A DNA stretch of 64,000 bases from Scedosporium boydii (lineage: Eukaryota; Ascomycota; Sordariomycetes; Microascales; Microascaceae). The stretch lies in NCBI GenBank assembly GCA_002221725.1, contig NJFT01000063.1, positions 124,001 to 188,000 on the forward strand, in the 5' to 3' direction. Made by a program: the position numbers and the translations under genes. This document shows positions 34,924 to 45,688 of this stretch, piece by piece (the stretch's first letter is position 1; every line of letters begins with the position of its first letter). Under the pieces are notes generated by a model. It was not told the origin of the DNA and ran no database searches. It was given only the letters and a program-made list of their open reading frames with translations.

Positions 34924-35874
34924 ATGACGCAAAAACCTGTGCTAGCGATCATTGGATCGCTCAACGTTGACGTCGTAACCTACGTTACCCGTATTCCCCA
35001 AGGCGGCGAGACACTCACGGCGAATGGCTTCAACATCGGCCTTGGTGGGAAAGGCGCCAACCAGGCTGTGGCGTGCGCAAAGCTATCGCGGACAAAATCC
35101 GACGTGCAAAACGGCACCGCCGTTGTGAAGATGATCGGGGCAGTAGGCGATGATAGCTACGGGCCTCTTGTTATAGACGGACTGAAAGGAGTCGGAATCG
35201 ATACATCAGACATACAAATTCGCAAGGGAGAGAAAACCGGTGTCGCGACAATCATCGTGGAGGAGTCAACGGCAGAGAATCGTATCATGTTCTCACCTCA
35301 CGCAAACGGTACCGTGCGCCCCGACGAGTACGCGACGGATTTGCCTCGACCGCTGCCGGACTTGATAATTCTGCAGCTTGAAATCCCTCTGGAGACAGTC
35401 ACGCAGATTATTGCCACTGCCCAGAAGCTGGGCGTCGCGGTTCTATTCAATCCGGCACCGGCACAAAGAATTGACCCAAAGTACTACCCCGGCGTCACCC
35501 ACCTTGTCGTGAACGAGACCGAAGCGGCAATCTTATCCGGATGCGACGTGAAGGAATTGGAAACACTGGAGGGCCAAGCCAAGGCGGCGCAGGTGTTCCA
35601 TGAGTGGGGAGCTAAAAATGTGTTGATTACTCTTGGGAGCCATGGCGTTTATTATTCAGTGTTGGGTGGCGTACATGGTCATATTGACGCGCTGAAGGTC
35701 AAGGCTGTTGATACTACAGCCGCCGGCGATACTTTCGTTGGCGTATACGCGTTAGAGGTTGTGAAGCCGGATTTTGATATCGAGAAGGCGGTACACTTGG
35801 CAAATCTGGCAGCTTCCAAGACAGTGCAGAAGAAGGGAGCACAGGACTCCATACCATGGTTAGATGAACTTTGA
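34924..35874 (+). CDS. Ribokinase
   Basis: A single-exon gene of 316 residues of the PfkB family. It opens with VLAIIGSLNVDVVTYVTRIP and the first signature GLGGKGANQAVACAKL near residue 40. FNPAPAQ and VVNETEAAIL follow, and the second signature VDTTAAGDTFVG near 271-282 holds the anion hole and the catalytic Asp. This order and length match eukaryotic ribokinase (RBK1 type), which phosphorylates D-ribose to ribose 5-phosphate in the cytosol using ATP. The SLNVD and GGKGANQ motifs favour ribokinase over other PfkB sugar kinases. It is likely a housekeeping gene and shows no sign of cluster membership. Confidence 0.95.
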   Translation: MTQKPVLAIIGSLNVDVVTYVTRIPQGGETLTANGFNIGLGGKGANQAVACAKLSRTKSDVQNGTAVVKMIGAVGDDSYGPLVIDGLKGVGIDTSDIQIRKGEKTGVATIIVEESTAENRIMFSPHANGTVRPDEYATDLPRPLPDLIILQLEIPLETVTQIIATAQKLGVAVLFNPAPAQRIDPKYYPGVTHLVVNETEAAILSGCDVKELETLEGQAKAAQVFHEWGAKNVLITLGSHGVYYSVLGGVHGHIDALKVKAVDTTAAGDTFVGVYALEVVKPDFDIEKAVHLANLAASKTVQKKGAQDSIPWLDEL

Positions 35875-36112
35875 ACAATAAATGCTGACTAGGCGTCACG
35901 CATTTGTGATTGACGCGAAGGAACCTGGGAGAATGTGTCACAGTGGGTAAATGGTCGGGCGTGGAGACCGATGAAGAAGTGTTTTAAATCCCAACTTTAC
36001 AGAATTCTGACCTTCATCCGCCGATGGGTGAACCGCAAAGAAAAGACGTAATGGACCATGGTATTAACAATTTACCTGTGCTGGTTTCTTTGTTTATATC
36101 AAGCACAGAAAT

Positions 36113-37331
36113 CTATAACTGGAGCATACGAACATGCTTGCGTGCCTGTCGGCAGTGCAGGATGCAAAATGGAGTCTTCTCTGGACCATGTATGCAATGT
36201 TTCGGAAAGTCTGGACAGGGCGGCGATGCGTGCCACCTCACTTGCCTCGCCTCCAAGGAATTCACGAGATCCAAGAAAGAATCCCGATCGCCACCAGCAG
36301 TTCCCGCAATCTCGGCCTTCACAATTTTCTTCGCCAGTACCTTCCATTCTTCGGGGCTAACATCAAGCGCGAAGGTCGATGGGGCTTCACGAGGACGTCT
36401 TGAGTCCGTATTTCCCGAGAGCGCTGCGCCAAGAGTCCAGGTTTTCGTCTCCCCTCTGTCCCTGGAGAGGTCCGCCTCGGCATCTATAGCCTCCACAATA
36501 CTTCGGTACGTCTGCGCCATTGATACCAGAACGGTGCAGAGAAGCTGGGTATTTTGTACGCTCGTGATGAATCGCAATGGGCAAACACCGCATTGGAGAG
36601 CGTGGACCATTTTCCCAGTGCAGTGGCGAAGGAGCATTAGTCCTCCGGGAAACGCTACTTTGTTCGCGCTTTGGAGCTCATCTAAGATCAGGTATAGTGT
36701 TGCTAGACAGGCACAAGGTCGCTGGAAAGAGCTCGAACCGAGGGGCGAGCCCGCCTGTGGGGCAAAGGTGGCTGGCAGGGTGCTTCTGTCGAAGCTATTA
36801 GAGGGATATAAGCAAGAGGAGGCCCAGGTCCAGACGCTACGTACTGTGCTGTATGTGCTGTATCCGACAACCCCGTCAAGGTGAGAGCTTGAGATGGGTC
36901 TTTATCCCAATCGGCATTGGCAGATGAGCGGGCATGTTGGTTGGACAATTGCTGTGGAGAGTCTCCGGAAGGTAACCACGAGCCGATCTCGCAAGGCGGC
37001 AACAGCGAATGAGCTGACGGAAGCTCTGGTAGTTGGGGAACCGGTCCGAGGTCGCGTCGAATAGTGAGATCAATCCGACGCCTCTTGGGTCTTCCAATGG
37101 GCGAAGATGCGGCATAGACGCATTCTATGCCAGATCTCTGACACCGCAAACATTTCGGTCGATTGCCACTGCACTTCTGTTTCTTAGACCCTAATGGAAC
37201 CCATTATGTCAGAGTAACAGCAGCGGAATAAAACCAGGGATTTTCTTCTTCAATCACAGGATCATACTGCAATGTTCGCACGCGGCCCGTTGCGCACAGT
37301 TAGGTCGGGTTGTAGTGGTGGAAGGTCTCAT
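36113..37331 (-). CDS. AflR-like Zn2Cys6 transcription factor
   Basis: Three exons (37331-37268, 37190-36845, 36794-36113) sum exactly in frame to 363 residues. The zinc cluster spans the first intron: AACEHCRSKKQKC, then RPKCLRCQRSGIECVY, with all six cysteines, followed by the basic linker GRPKRRR. The C-terminal half (CLATLYLILDELQSANK, then MVHALQCGVCPLRFITSV and LLCTVLVSMAQTYRSIVEAI) matches the AflR regulatory domain found with aflatoxin/sterigmatocystin-type and other pathway regulators. Such proteins switch on local secondary-metabolite clusters, but no polyketide or peptide synthase is visible in this window. It is transcribed away from the monocarboxylate-type transporter at 37772. 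Confidence 0.92.
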
Positions 37332-37771
37332 TGTAAGCCGGGATCGGTCAGTAACGGCAATGGATGTCGGAAGGTTTTTAAGCAATACATGGAGAGGAGC
37401 GCCTGGGGTTATGACACGCCGAGGGAATGCCCCGTCTATATTTAATCATCTTTCCGCCGCGGAGACTTTTATCAGGCATTATTCGCCCCCGGCTTGGGGA
37501 AGGAGCCAATGAAATACAAGAGAAGTGGCCGACCTCCAGCTTTATGCACTCCACGCTCCACTTAGTGTCTCCCACTAGAGTCCAGACCTAGCCTCAAGCG
37601 AAGCTGATCCTCGCCTCGGCTTCGTGTTGATGCCGAAAGCGATGTGATGGGTGAAGTATATAAAAACTTGTAGTAAATGGCCAATTCAGAAAATGTTATT
37701 ATTCTAGAGTGTGACTCTTTCGTAATAAGTCGCATTTTTACCTGTTGTCGAATATTTCCTCCACGACGACG
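37332..37771. other. Divergent promoter of AflR-like regulator and MFS transporter
   Basis: 440 bp. CGG and CCG triplets, the usual half-sites for zinc-cluster regulators, occur near 37456 and 37488, but I cannot single out a site. Confidence 0.4.
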
Positions 37772-39357
37772 ATGATTGGCAAAGAATCTAACCATGCACA
37801 AGCTCCTGTGTGTTGCTCCTCTCCGACAAACCCCCAGGACCAACCGAGGGATATGGCCAAAGAGAAAGACCTGGGTGTGGGTACCATCGAAGATGTGTCT
37901 TTTGTGCAAGCGGATATTATAGACCAGCCAGTGTCAGACGAGCGTCTTGATACTCGCCGAAAACCAAAATTATCAAGGCTCCTGTCCCGGTTTTCCGGAG
38001 GAAGCAGCAATCAATACGATCATGGCCCTCCTCCAGATGGTGGGTTCCAGGCATGGGGAGTAGGTAAGATATGCACTATGATATGCCTTCCCGTTTGACA
38101 CAGGCCTAACGATAGTCTAGTTGTCGCTTCCCATCTAGTACTCATTAACACATGGGGGTTAATCATCTCCTTTGGAACATTCCAAACCTATTATACTGAA
38201 GCATTACACCGCTCCCCTTCAGAAGTTGCCTGGATTGGCTCAATGCAAGTATTCTTGCTTTTCTTCCTCGGCACTCTAACAGGTCGCCTCACAGATGCTG
38301 GTTATCTGCGCCATGTTATTGCCTTGGGCTCTGTCTTTCAAATACTCGGCGTCTTCATGACATCCCTTGCCTCCACTTACTGGCAGCTACTACTAGCACA
38401 GGGCGTGTGTATAGGTCTTGGGAATGGTTTGACGTTTTGCCCATCCATTGCAGTCCTGCCGACGTACTTCAGCAAGAGACGAGGTCTAGCCATTGGCATC
38501 GTGTTTACTGGCACCGGAGTAGGAGGTTTGGTATTTCCAGCCATCGTGAGAGAATTACTCCCAAGGATGGGGCTCTCGTGGACTGTGAGGGCTATTGGAT
38601 TTATCGAATTCGCAAATCTTGTGGTAGTGAATCTGCTTCTTAAGACAAGACTGCCCCCGAGAAAGGGTGGTGCACTCGTTGACTGGCCTTCATTTCGAAA
38701 TCCCGAATATGTACTCGTCCTCATCGGGGTAACTTTGGTAACTTCTCTCCCTTTCTTTTCCCCTAATCCATTGCTTCTGGAGCTAATTGTGATTGGCAGT
38801 CATTTGCTGGAGTTTACGTGCCATTTTACTATGCGGCATCATTCAGTCGTGATATCTTAGGAATGAGCTATACGAATAGTTTGAATGTTCTGTTTGTCCT
38901 CAACGGAGTTGGCCTTCTTGGTCGTCTTGTGCCGACGTATCTGGCAGATCACTTCGGACCCATCAATGTATTCATCCCAACGGCTTTCATAGCTTGCCTG
39001 TCCGTCTTTGCCTGGATGGCAGTCGTCAACTCCGCGGGTGTTTACGCGTGGGCATCCGTGTTCGGTATTGCCGCTGGTGGCGTGCAGGGCTTGTTTCCTA
39101 GCGCTGTGGGCAGTTTGACCAGGGACGAGGACCTGGATAAGATTGGAGTGAGACTTGGCATGGCATTTACGATCCTGAGCTTTGTCGTCCTCACAGGCCC
39201 ACCAATTGCGGGGGCCCTCATTACGGCTAACGACGGCAAGTACTTTGGGGTCCAAGGGTTTACGGGTGCATCTCTCGCGGTCGGTATAGGCTTCATGGTG
39301 GCAGCGAGGACTGTCAGAGTGAGACGGAATGGGTTGGACTGGAAAGTCAAGGTTTGA
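37772..39357 (+). CDS. MFS transporter, monocarboxylate porter type
   Basis: Three exons (37772-38063, 38121-38728, 38800-39357) sum in frame to 485 residues. A polar N-terminus of about 85 residues ends in the family hallmark PPDGGFQAWGVV. Membrane segments follow: TWGLIISFGTFQTYYTE, SEVAWIGSMQVFLLFF, GRLTDAGYLRHV, AQGVCIGLGNGLTFCPS, YFSKRRGLAIGI and, in the second half, GRLVPTYLADHFGPIN and AAGGVQGLFPSAVGSLT. This places it with the fungal MCH/monocarboxylate-like permeases, which move organic acids or related small molecules; the substrate is not known. An upstream in-frame TTG is not a start; the ATG at 37772 is used. Confidence 0.93.
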
Positions 39358-39821
39358 GGGGAATTCTCTGAAGTGCGAAGTGGATTAAAATGTTCACAAA
39401 TCAAAAAATACAGGGTTTAGATTCCGGGATCTATCGCAAGAAATTCCCGTCTTCGGCTTAGTGTGTGCGCACAGGCCGCTTTTAGGGTAGTGCTTCGAAT
39501 CTGCCAGGAGTCGGACCCAAGCGACCTCGGAACTTGGACAGGCACAGGCATCCTCTGCAGGAAGCGGTGTAAATTCCTGCGCACCTTTGTCTGGACAAAA
39601 ACCCATCCGCCACGCCCAAGGTACCAAATAGATTCTGAGAGTGCACATTTTGACTTCTATTCTACGCAGTTGGTACGCGTGAAGGCATACATTTTCTCTA
39701 TGTCATTTGTTGTCCATAAAAACTATAATCTATAGCCAGAACGCAGGTAGATATTCAAGATATGCCATACACCTCCGCTGTAAGACGGAGACAACGCCAA
39801 GGACGTCACACACCTCGAGCT
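39358..39821. other. Convergent intergenic region
   Basis: 464 bp between the 3' ends of the transporter and the Zn2Cys6 gene; no gene recognised. Confidence 0.5.
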
Positions 39822-41082
39822 CTATATTTCAGTGCTTGGCTGCCCTTTGATTGCTTCCAAGGGTAATTCGAGCCATTCTCGCCAGCCAGGACCTAGGCTT
39901 GTGCTGATACACTTGATTAAGAAATGGCCACTACCAGCAACAAGCCACATATCTCGGCCGCGATGCAGCAGCACTGCATAGTAAGCCAGTATGACAAGTG
40001 CAACTGCTTGGTGCCGGCGCAGCAAGTCCACATACTCGGGTGAGGCGAGTACGGGCCAGACAAAGAGCATGGGCAGTCCTGCCTTACCCCCCTGAGCCAC
40101 ATACTGCGAGTTATAGGCCTGCTGAAGACAAAATATGGCATCTCTATAGGCGTTTTGAGCCGATGCGGTAAGATTTGCCGTATTTATGAGTTTCAAAAGT
40201 ACGTCACATTCCGATCCTCGCTCATTTGCTGCCTTCATAATAGTTTCTGGTCGTTTCAGAGATGGCCCCAACTCCGTCTGATGTAGTAGATGTCGGGATT
40301 GGTCAATGATGGCCAACACACCGCGATTAACACGAAGGCAGGTCGTGAAGTTATCGATGAACTGATCCAGGCTCTCTCGTTGATAATGTAGAGTGTCGCA
40401 TAAAATGTGAACGCCAACTAAAGAGGAGAATAGGAACATCGGTACACAACTTTCTGACGTGACTTCCATGCTGGGATGGCTCTCCTTGAATAGGGATAAT
40501 GCGCGGTTTTGTAAGCGGGTAGAATATTGGCGATAGAATTTGCTAGAATCCGGGGCCGCGGTACTGAGATGCAGTGCTGAGCTTGCCAAGAGTTGATGCA
40601 TTAAATATGGGGTCTTCAGACCGTTGTCGATGTATATACTCGCCGGAATGATGTCCGGGGGAGCCAGCCGCTCCACCGATCGAAACTCCTCGCTATACAG
40701 GTTATTGAAAAGTTTGAGGTGAGTCATGTTCAGATCATAGTCTCCGAATCTTTTTTGGGTACTCGTGGCACTCGGATCTTCCCCAGCATTAGGTATCGAA
40801 GGTACGTCTGAGGCGGGGCCCGTTGGTACTGCATCTGAAAGGACTGAAGGAAATTCCTGAACGATCTGCAACGAATCGTGTCCAAGAAAAGAGCATTTTA
40901 TCTCCGCAGCACCACAGTTGGCGCATACAGGGTGATTTCCGTCACACTGCGTGGACTGGAGTTAGCTTAGCACTGGGGACGTCAGGTCAAGGATGGAGTA
41001 GAAAAGGCAGACACACTCTTATGTGCCGCCTTTTGCATTCAAGACAGCCATTTCTAGATTTCTTGTGAGGTCGACGAGACAT
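39822..41082 (-). CDS. Zn2Cys6 transcription factor, short type
   Basis: Two exons (41082-41017 and 40946-39822) sum in frame to 396 residues. The zinc cluster is split by the intron: NGCLECKRRHIR, then CDGNHPVCANCGAAEIKC, six cysteines in canonical spacing. The remainder (LLASSALHLSTAAP, FYRQYSTRLQNRALSLF, FSSLVGVHILCDTL) matches the short fungal regulators with a DUF3468-like or sterol-uptake-regulator type C-terminal region. No leucine zipper is seen. It could regulate the neighbouring transporter at 37772 or the catabolic genes beyond 45.6 kb; nothing in the sequence decides this. Start and exon choice are firm because the motif is rebuilt exactly. Confidence 0.92.
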
Positions 41083-41409
41083 AGAGAGGAGCGAGAGCAG
41101 AGAAAACTACTCCTAGTTTTAAGACATTAGATATGTCGATGACTGGATAAGCGTTTCCGGTTTGCTAGATCTTCGTTGAGTGGTATTTGACGTAAGCACC
41201 AATGCCTTGGCGTTTCGGTGACGTGGACCCAGCAAAACCGAGGGGGTCACGGGACTTGCGTGAACTTCGAACGCTCGCTTCAGGCGAAGATTCGCGCAAC
41301 AGATTGCAGGTTCTCAAAGCTCTGCAGTATTCCACATCGCTTCATCCCACGCCAGCAGTAGTCGACGCTCTTCCGAGCTAAAGACATGCTGCTCAGTTCT
41401 GTCAGAGTA
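41083..41409. other. Promoter of Zn2Cys6 gene, 3' end of C2H2 gene
   Basis: 327 bp between two minus-strand genes; nothing else recognised. Confidence 0.5.
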
Positions 41410-44220
41410 TCATCTTAGTTGAGGGAACGGCGTATTCGCCAGCGGCCTTGCAGCCTCTGCAAACGGAGTCCACCGGCCGGGGCTAATCGTGTCGTATAAC
41501 CGTACTAAGTAGGATATCATATTCGCGCTGTTGGGGCGGTTGATTGGGATCTCCGGAGATGCTCCAATCTGCAGGGTAAATTGAGCGCCTGTTGATTCCC
41601 CACTATTGACAGAATCGTTCGCTCCCGCGAATGCCCAGAGGAGAACGATGGCGCGGTGTAATGCTATATAAGCAAGCAAGTTGAACTTGACATCCGTACG
41701 TTTCCGAGGAGGGTTTTGTTTCCCGATGAGTGAGCAGATTGAGATGGCCCGTTCGGCAGCAAGGCGCGCACGAGATGAGTTTGCCCACCGGTAAGCTAGT
41801 TGCAATTGGTCTGGGTCCAAAGGCCGGTTGTCGGCGAGACCATACTGGATCTGGTGAAGACACGATATCGGGCAACTGAGGTAGACAAATGCGAGGTGGT
41901 AAAAGAGAAGACTGCTCATGAGGCCGCTGCGGTCGAAGTCGGTTCGAACTAAGGACTTGACCCACGGGACGCAGGACTCCCATTTCTGCCAGGCACATAA
42001 CAGACGTCCATAGCCTGCAGAAAAGTCTGACATTTGCCTTGGGGCGCTTTCGAGTCGTTCAACCTCGGATAATGTCGGCGTAGCAAGCATCCTTGTTGTC
42101 AGTAGTATCCTGTGCTGCTGGCTCCGACTGGTCTCTTCTTCGAGACCCGATAGGCCCGGGCTGGGGATGCCTGAAGGCGTGTGTGTGCTGCCGCCGTCTG
42201 TTGGCGGTGCAGTAGATGCCCGCGGTTCATCGTCCGTCTGTTCCAAGAACATGTCTTGGTCACGGGTAAACTCCCAAACCGGCCAAAGCAGACCCAAAGC
42301 AAGTAAATCATGCCCTATGGGGTCTAACGGAGGTAGCGCTTCGTCTTTTTCAAGTACAATTCGGTAGATATCCGAGGCTCGCAAATCCCGCCCGGGAGTC
42401 TTGTCGCTCTCGATCAACTGCAGGCACAATCTTGGGGGCAGCTTCTCGCTTCTCCAGACAGTCTCACACGAAGGGAAAGCCAAATCAATTTCCCCCAGAT
42501 ACACCATCGGCCTCGCATGGAGGAGAATGCTGGTGTAGGATTCGGCACGAAATATAGCGAATGCCAGTCTTCGTCGGGCCTCTAGACGCAACCAGATGGC
42601 GAGACGGTCCTGGTCCGAGGCTCTTGGGTTGTGGAATTCGGCCATGTTACATTTTGTGTAGGCGTCTGAGAAAAGATCCATCCTTCGTACCTGTGCAGCG
42701 AGTAAAGCGCCTAGGTGCTGCGCGTATGAAAAGGCCTTGGGCTGCCCGAAGTAAAGCGCGGCCATTTGCGTGGAGACACGGGCTTGAGCGAGCCACATGA
42801 GATCACTCTCGGGATTGTCTAGTTCTAGTGGACTGACAAGGCATGCCCGAACGCTGCCGTGCATCATGTTGCCGTAGTTGCTCGACTTTTGGTCTGAATA
42901 CATGGCACCGATTGTGGTTAAGACAAGATAGAGGAGGGGATGGAGTTGGTGAATGTCCAGATTCTGCGAACTGAATAATGGCCAGAGGGGATCAAAATAC
43001 TCCAGAAAAAGATGGACGAATTGGTCCAATATTGGGGCAGTAGAGCTGGAGCTTCCTTGGATTTCGAAAGCTTCCCCGACCTTTTCCGACATGCTACCCC
43101 AAAAGGCTGAATGGTTTGGGACAGCCCCAGACCTAGGTTCTTTGTACCGAGAGGCAAAGTCAACAAGTTCATTTATAATCCGGATCCGGCCTGCGTGCCC
43201 CTGATAGTTTGGCTCGGACGGCCGGGGCGTTGTGCTGATGGCGTGGGGTGTCATGCGAGAGCCTTCAACAACGTGCGAGATGAAGTTTGATGCCTCGCCG
43301 GGGGTATCCCAACCTGGAGTCCGCCTGGAATTACCGGGAAGGGAAACCGCGGTGTGCAAGTCTCTGCCGTTGGGGGAACGTATTTCGCCGTTGGAGAACG
43401 CCATTGGGAATGGGCCATCTTCTGGATTGTATGGCATGCCTCCATCCAACATGCCAGCAGGGGGCATGGCGTCCAGCATGAGATCATCGTAGGTGCTAGG
43501 GAGATATAAGGTTTCATGCAACCAAGGCCAGAAGACTGGGTCTGTGTGGTGCCCACTGAATTGTATATCCATCGCATCAATCTCCTCTACATGGGGAAGG
43601 CCAAGGTGGCCTGAGGCTTCTTCTGGCTCCTGTAATTGCTCGCGTTGAGATTCAAGAGTCATGGTTTCCATGGGGCTTCGAGCCTCAGACATGGTGGCAG
43701 CAGCTTCTGGTAGAACCACATCTGGTTCCACGATGCGATCGGGATCTGGCGCCCCTCCTAAGCGTTCCTTTTGTTGCTCTGGCGAATTGTACCCCTCAGT
43801 AGAGTCGAAGTTATCGGCCGGACCGGAATCGACTGTTTGAAACTGAGATGGCAGGTGGCTCAGCCGACCAGACGGCCTCTCATACTCGCAAGGTTGTTCG
43901 GCTTTGGAGCAGGAGGCACACGGGTTCACGCCGCTACACTTGATCCTCAGCTCCCGGCACCGATTACAGGCGGTATGGCACCTTTTCCGAGTCTCACTAT
44001 GCGCCGTGCCGGATACGGAAGATTGCGCGTCGGAACCAGCTTCGGATCCGGTGGGTCTGCGGTCGTGTAATTTCAGATGACGCGAAAGAAGATCGCGCCT
44101 GTAGAAGACGACGCCGCAGGTGTCACAAACGTGTTGCTTCTTCTTTTGATGGTTGAGAGTGTGCCGCGCTAGAGAAGTTCTGCCCGCATAACTTTTCCCG
44201 CACGCGTTACATTTGTACAT
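41410..44220 (-). CDS. Dual C2H2 / Zn2Cys6 transcription factor
   Basis: An uninterrupted gene of 936 residues from the ATG at 44220. Two C2H2 fingers open the protein: YKCNACGKSYAGRTSLARH (with a second His after TLN) and HVCDTCGVVFYRRDLLSRH. A Zn2Cys6 cluster follows: TACNRCRELRIKC, then NPCASCSKAEQPCEY. A long low-complexity acidic linker leads to a fungal-specific regulator domain (FVHLFLEYFDPLWPLFSSQN, then RLAIWLRLEARRRLAFAIF). Proteins with both finger types are a known ascomycete regulator class. It is among the largest regulators in the window and lies 1.5 kb from the catabolic gene set, so it is a candidate regulator. An upstream in-frame TTG should not be taken as the start. Confidence 0.93.
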   Translation of the reverse strand: MYKCNACGKSYAGRTSLARHTLNHQKKKQHVCDTCGVVFYRRDLLSRHLKLHDRRPTGSEAGSDAQSSVSGTAHSETRKRCHTACNRCRELRIKCSGVNPCASCSKAEQPCEYERPSGRLSHLPSQFQTVDSGPADNFDSTEGYNSPEQQKERLGGAPDPDRIVEPDVVLPEAAATMSEARSPMETMTLESQREQLQEPEEASGHLGLPHVEEIDAMDIQFSGHHTDPVFWPWLHETLYLPSTYDDLMLDAMPPAGMLDGGMPYNPEDGPFPMAFSNGEIRSPNGRDLHTAVSLPGNSRRTPGWDTPGEASNFISHVVEGSRMTPHAISTTPRPSEPNYQGHAGRIRIINELVDFASRYKEPRSGAVPNHSAFWGSMSEKVGEAFEIQGSSSSTAPILDQFVHLFLEYFDPLWPLFSSQNLDIHQLHPLLYLVLTTIGAMYSDQKSSNYGNMMHGSVRACLVSPLELDNPESDLMWLAQARVSTQMAALYFGQPKAFSYAQHLGALLAAQVRRMDLFSDAYTKCNMAEFHNPRASDQDRLAIWLRLEARRRLAFAIFRAESYTSILLHARPMVYLGEIDLAFPSCETVWRSEKLPPRLCLQLIESDKTPGRDLRASDIYRIVLEKDEALPPLDPIGHDLLALGLLWPVWEFTRDQDMFLEQTDDEPRASTAPPTDGGSTHTPSGIPSPGLSGLEEETSRSQQHRILLTTRMLATPTLSEVERLESAPRQMSDFSAGYGRLLCAWQKWESCVPWVKSLVRTDFDRSGLMSSLLFYHLAFVYLSCPISCLHQIQYGLADNRPLDPDQLQLAYRWANSSRARLAAERAISICSLIGKQNPPRKRTDVKFNLLAYIALHRAIVLLWAFAGANDSVNSGESTGAQFTLQIGASPEIPINRPNSANMISYLVRLYDTISPGRWTPFAEAARPLANTPFPQLR

Positions 44221-45688
44221 GGGGAAGGTGATGCGAGTAAACAAGGAGGATGCGGATAGGTAGGAGCGGGAACCTGCTGGGGTGTGTGGAGTAAACTCGC
44301 TGATGAAGCGGCAGGAGTTTCACATGCAGAGGGCTATGCGCAGATCAACAGTGGCCAATTGGTAATTCAAGAAGAAAGAAGAAACTGCGATTGTGTGCTC
44401 GAAAAGGATCTTTGAGAATGGGCGAGGGGCACACGGGCGGGGAGAGCTCATGAAATCGGTGAGTTGGGAATTATTTCGCAGAGTCAGAACTGAGCTTGGA
44501 GGTCACGGAGCAAAACCACCAACTGTGGGGGACGATTCGATACAAGACACCCCAGTTCCTAACATGAACTAATGCCAAAAAGAGACACATCTTTGAATCT
44601 ATTATTACTAGTGCGAACTGCCGAAGACCCATGATTGAACAATCCCCGCATTTCGTTGTAGTTTAGTGCGGTGGACGAAGTAATGCAAATTCCTTCCCCA
44701 AATCTCCACATCTCTCAAAACCCCAAATTCGAAGACCTATTATCTGCCGACTTTGTTGACCCTTTAGGGCACCACTTCGTATACGCTCTTCTTGACGGTA
44801 GTAGTGGAAACGGAGACTGGCGAGCTACTGTGCGGGTCACTCCAGTCCACCCCAGCTTCTGTCAGGGCTCGTTCAATTTTGTTCTTTACATTTTTTTTTT
44901 TTTTTCCTCGTCAGAAATTATAAACTATTATGCTGTCAGTCTGTCCTCCACTCAAGGGGACGAGATGCGCTATAGTACATCGGACATCGGCTATCCCTTG
45001 ATCTTTTCGACTGAAACGTCCGACTAATGGCTACCACGGGGCTTGATACGGCCTCGCCTACATTAATCTTTAAGTCAAGCTACCACCTAAATACATATGC
45101 GAGCATTCAAGAGGTCTGCACTTGTAGTGTAGTGAACATTGGCCAGGCCCTATACCTATACAGCCAGGTCGGAGCTGTGATAATGTACAGGATTGTGAAG
45201 CGTTTTGTCAGGTCTGCCGTTCCAACACCCGAAATCTATTTTCCCCACTGTGGCAAAGAAGATGAGTCTGGGGTAGAGGCACTCGAGCCCCACCAATACG
45301 TTTTCGACGAAGGTGAGTGGCAGGATAAGGTGGTGCCGCTAAAATAGTGACCCAATTCCCAACTCCAAAGGTTCCGCCAAGGCGGTGATTCTGTTCAGAG
45401 CCGACAGTAGCCACCCCATTGACATTGCCAGGTATTGAAGGATCAGCATCATCCTAGCTACTGGCGATTCTCGAGAGGGACACAGCAGCAGCAGCTAATT
45501 CAATCAAGATATTGGAGGCAGGATTATTTTCGCTCCTAAGGAGGAAAGGCCTTTCGCGTTCACGTCAAGGAGAAGCTTTAGGTTAGAATCAGAAATATAT
45601 TCGGTCCATTCATACACTTTGGCATTGCATATAGATCAGTGACGCGGGGAACTCTCACGAGTGCCTATTAACATGCCGAAACCTCCCT
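44221..45688. other. Intergenic, no supported gene
   Basis: About 1.5 kb between the C2H2 gene's promoter and the 3' end of the dioxygenase gene. It includes a run of about 18 T near 44889-44906. Frames at 44671-45027 and 45027-45347 lack domains and are treated as chance. Confidence 0.55.

Noticed and set aside
44671..45347. Two consecutive plus-strand frames before the dioxygenase 3' end
   Set aside because: They carry a long T-run and no domain; joining them gives no recognisable protein.
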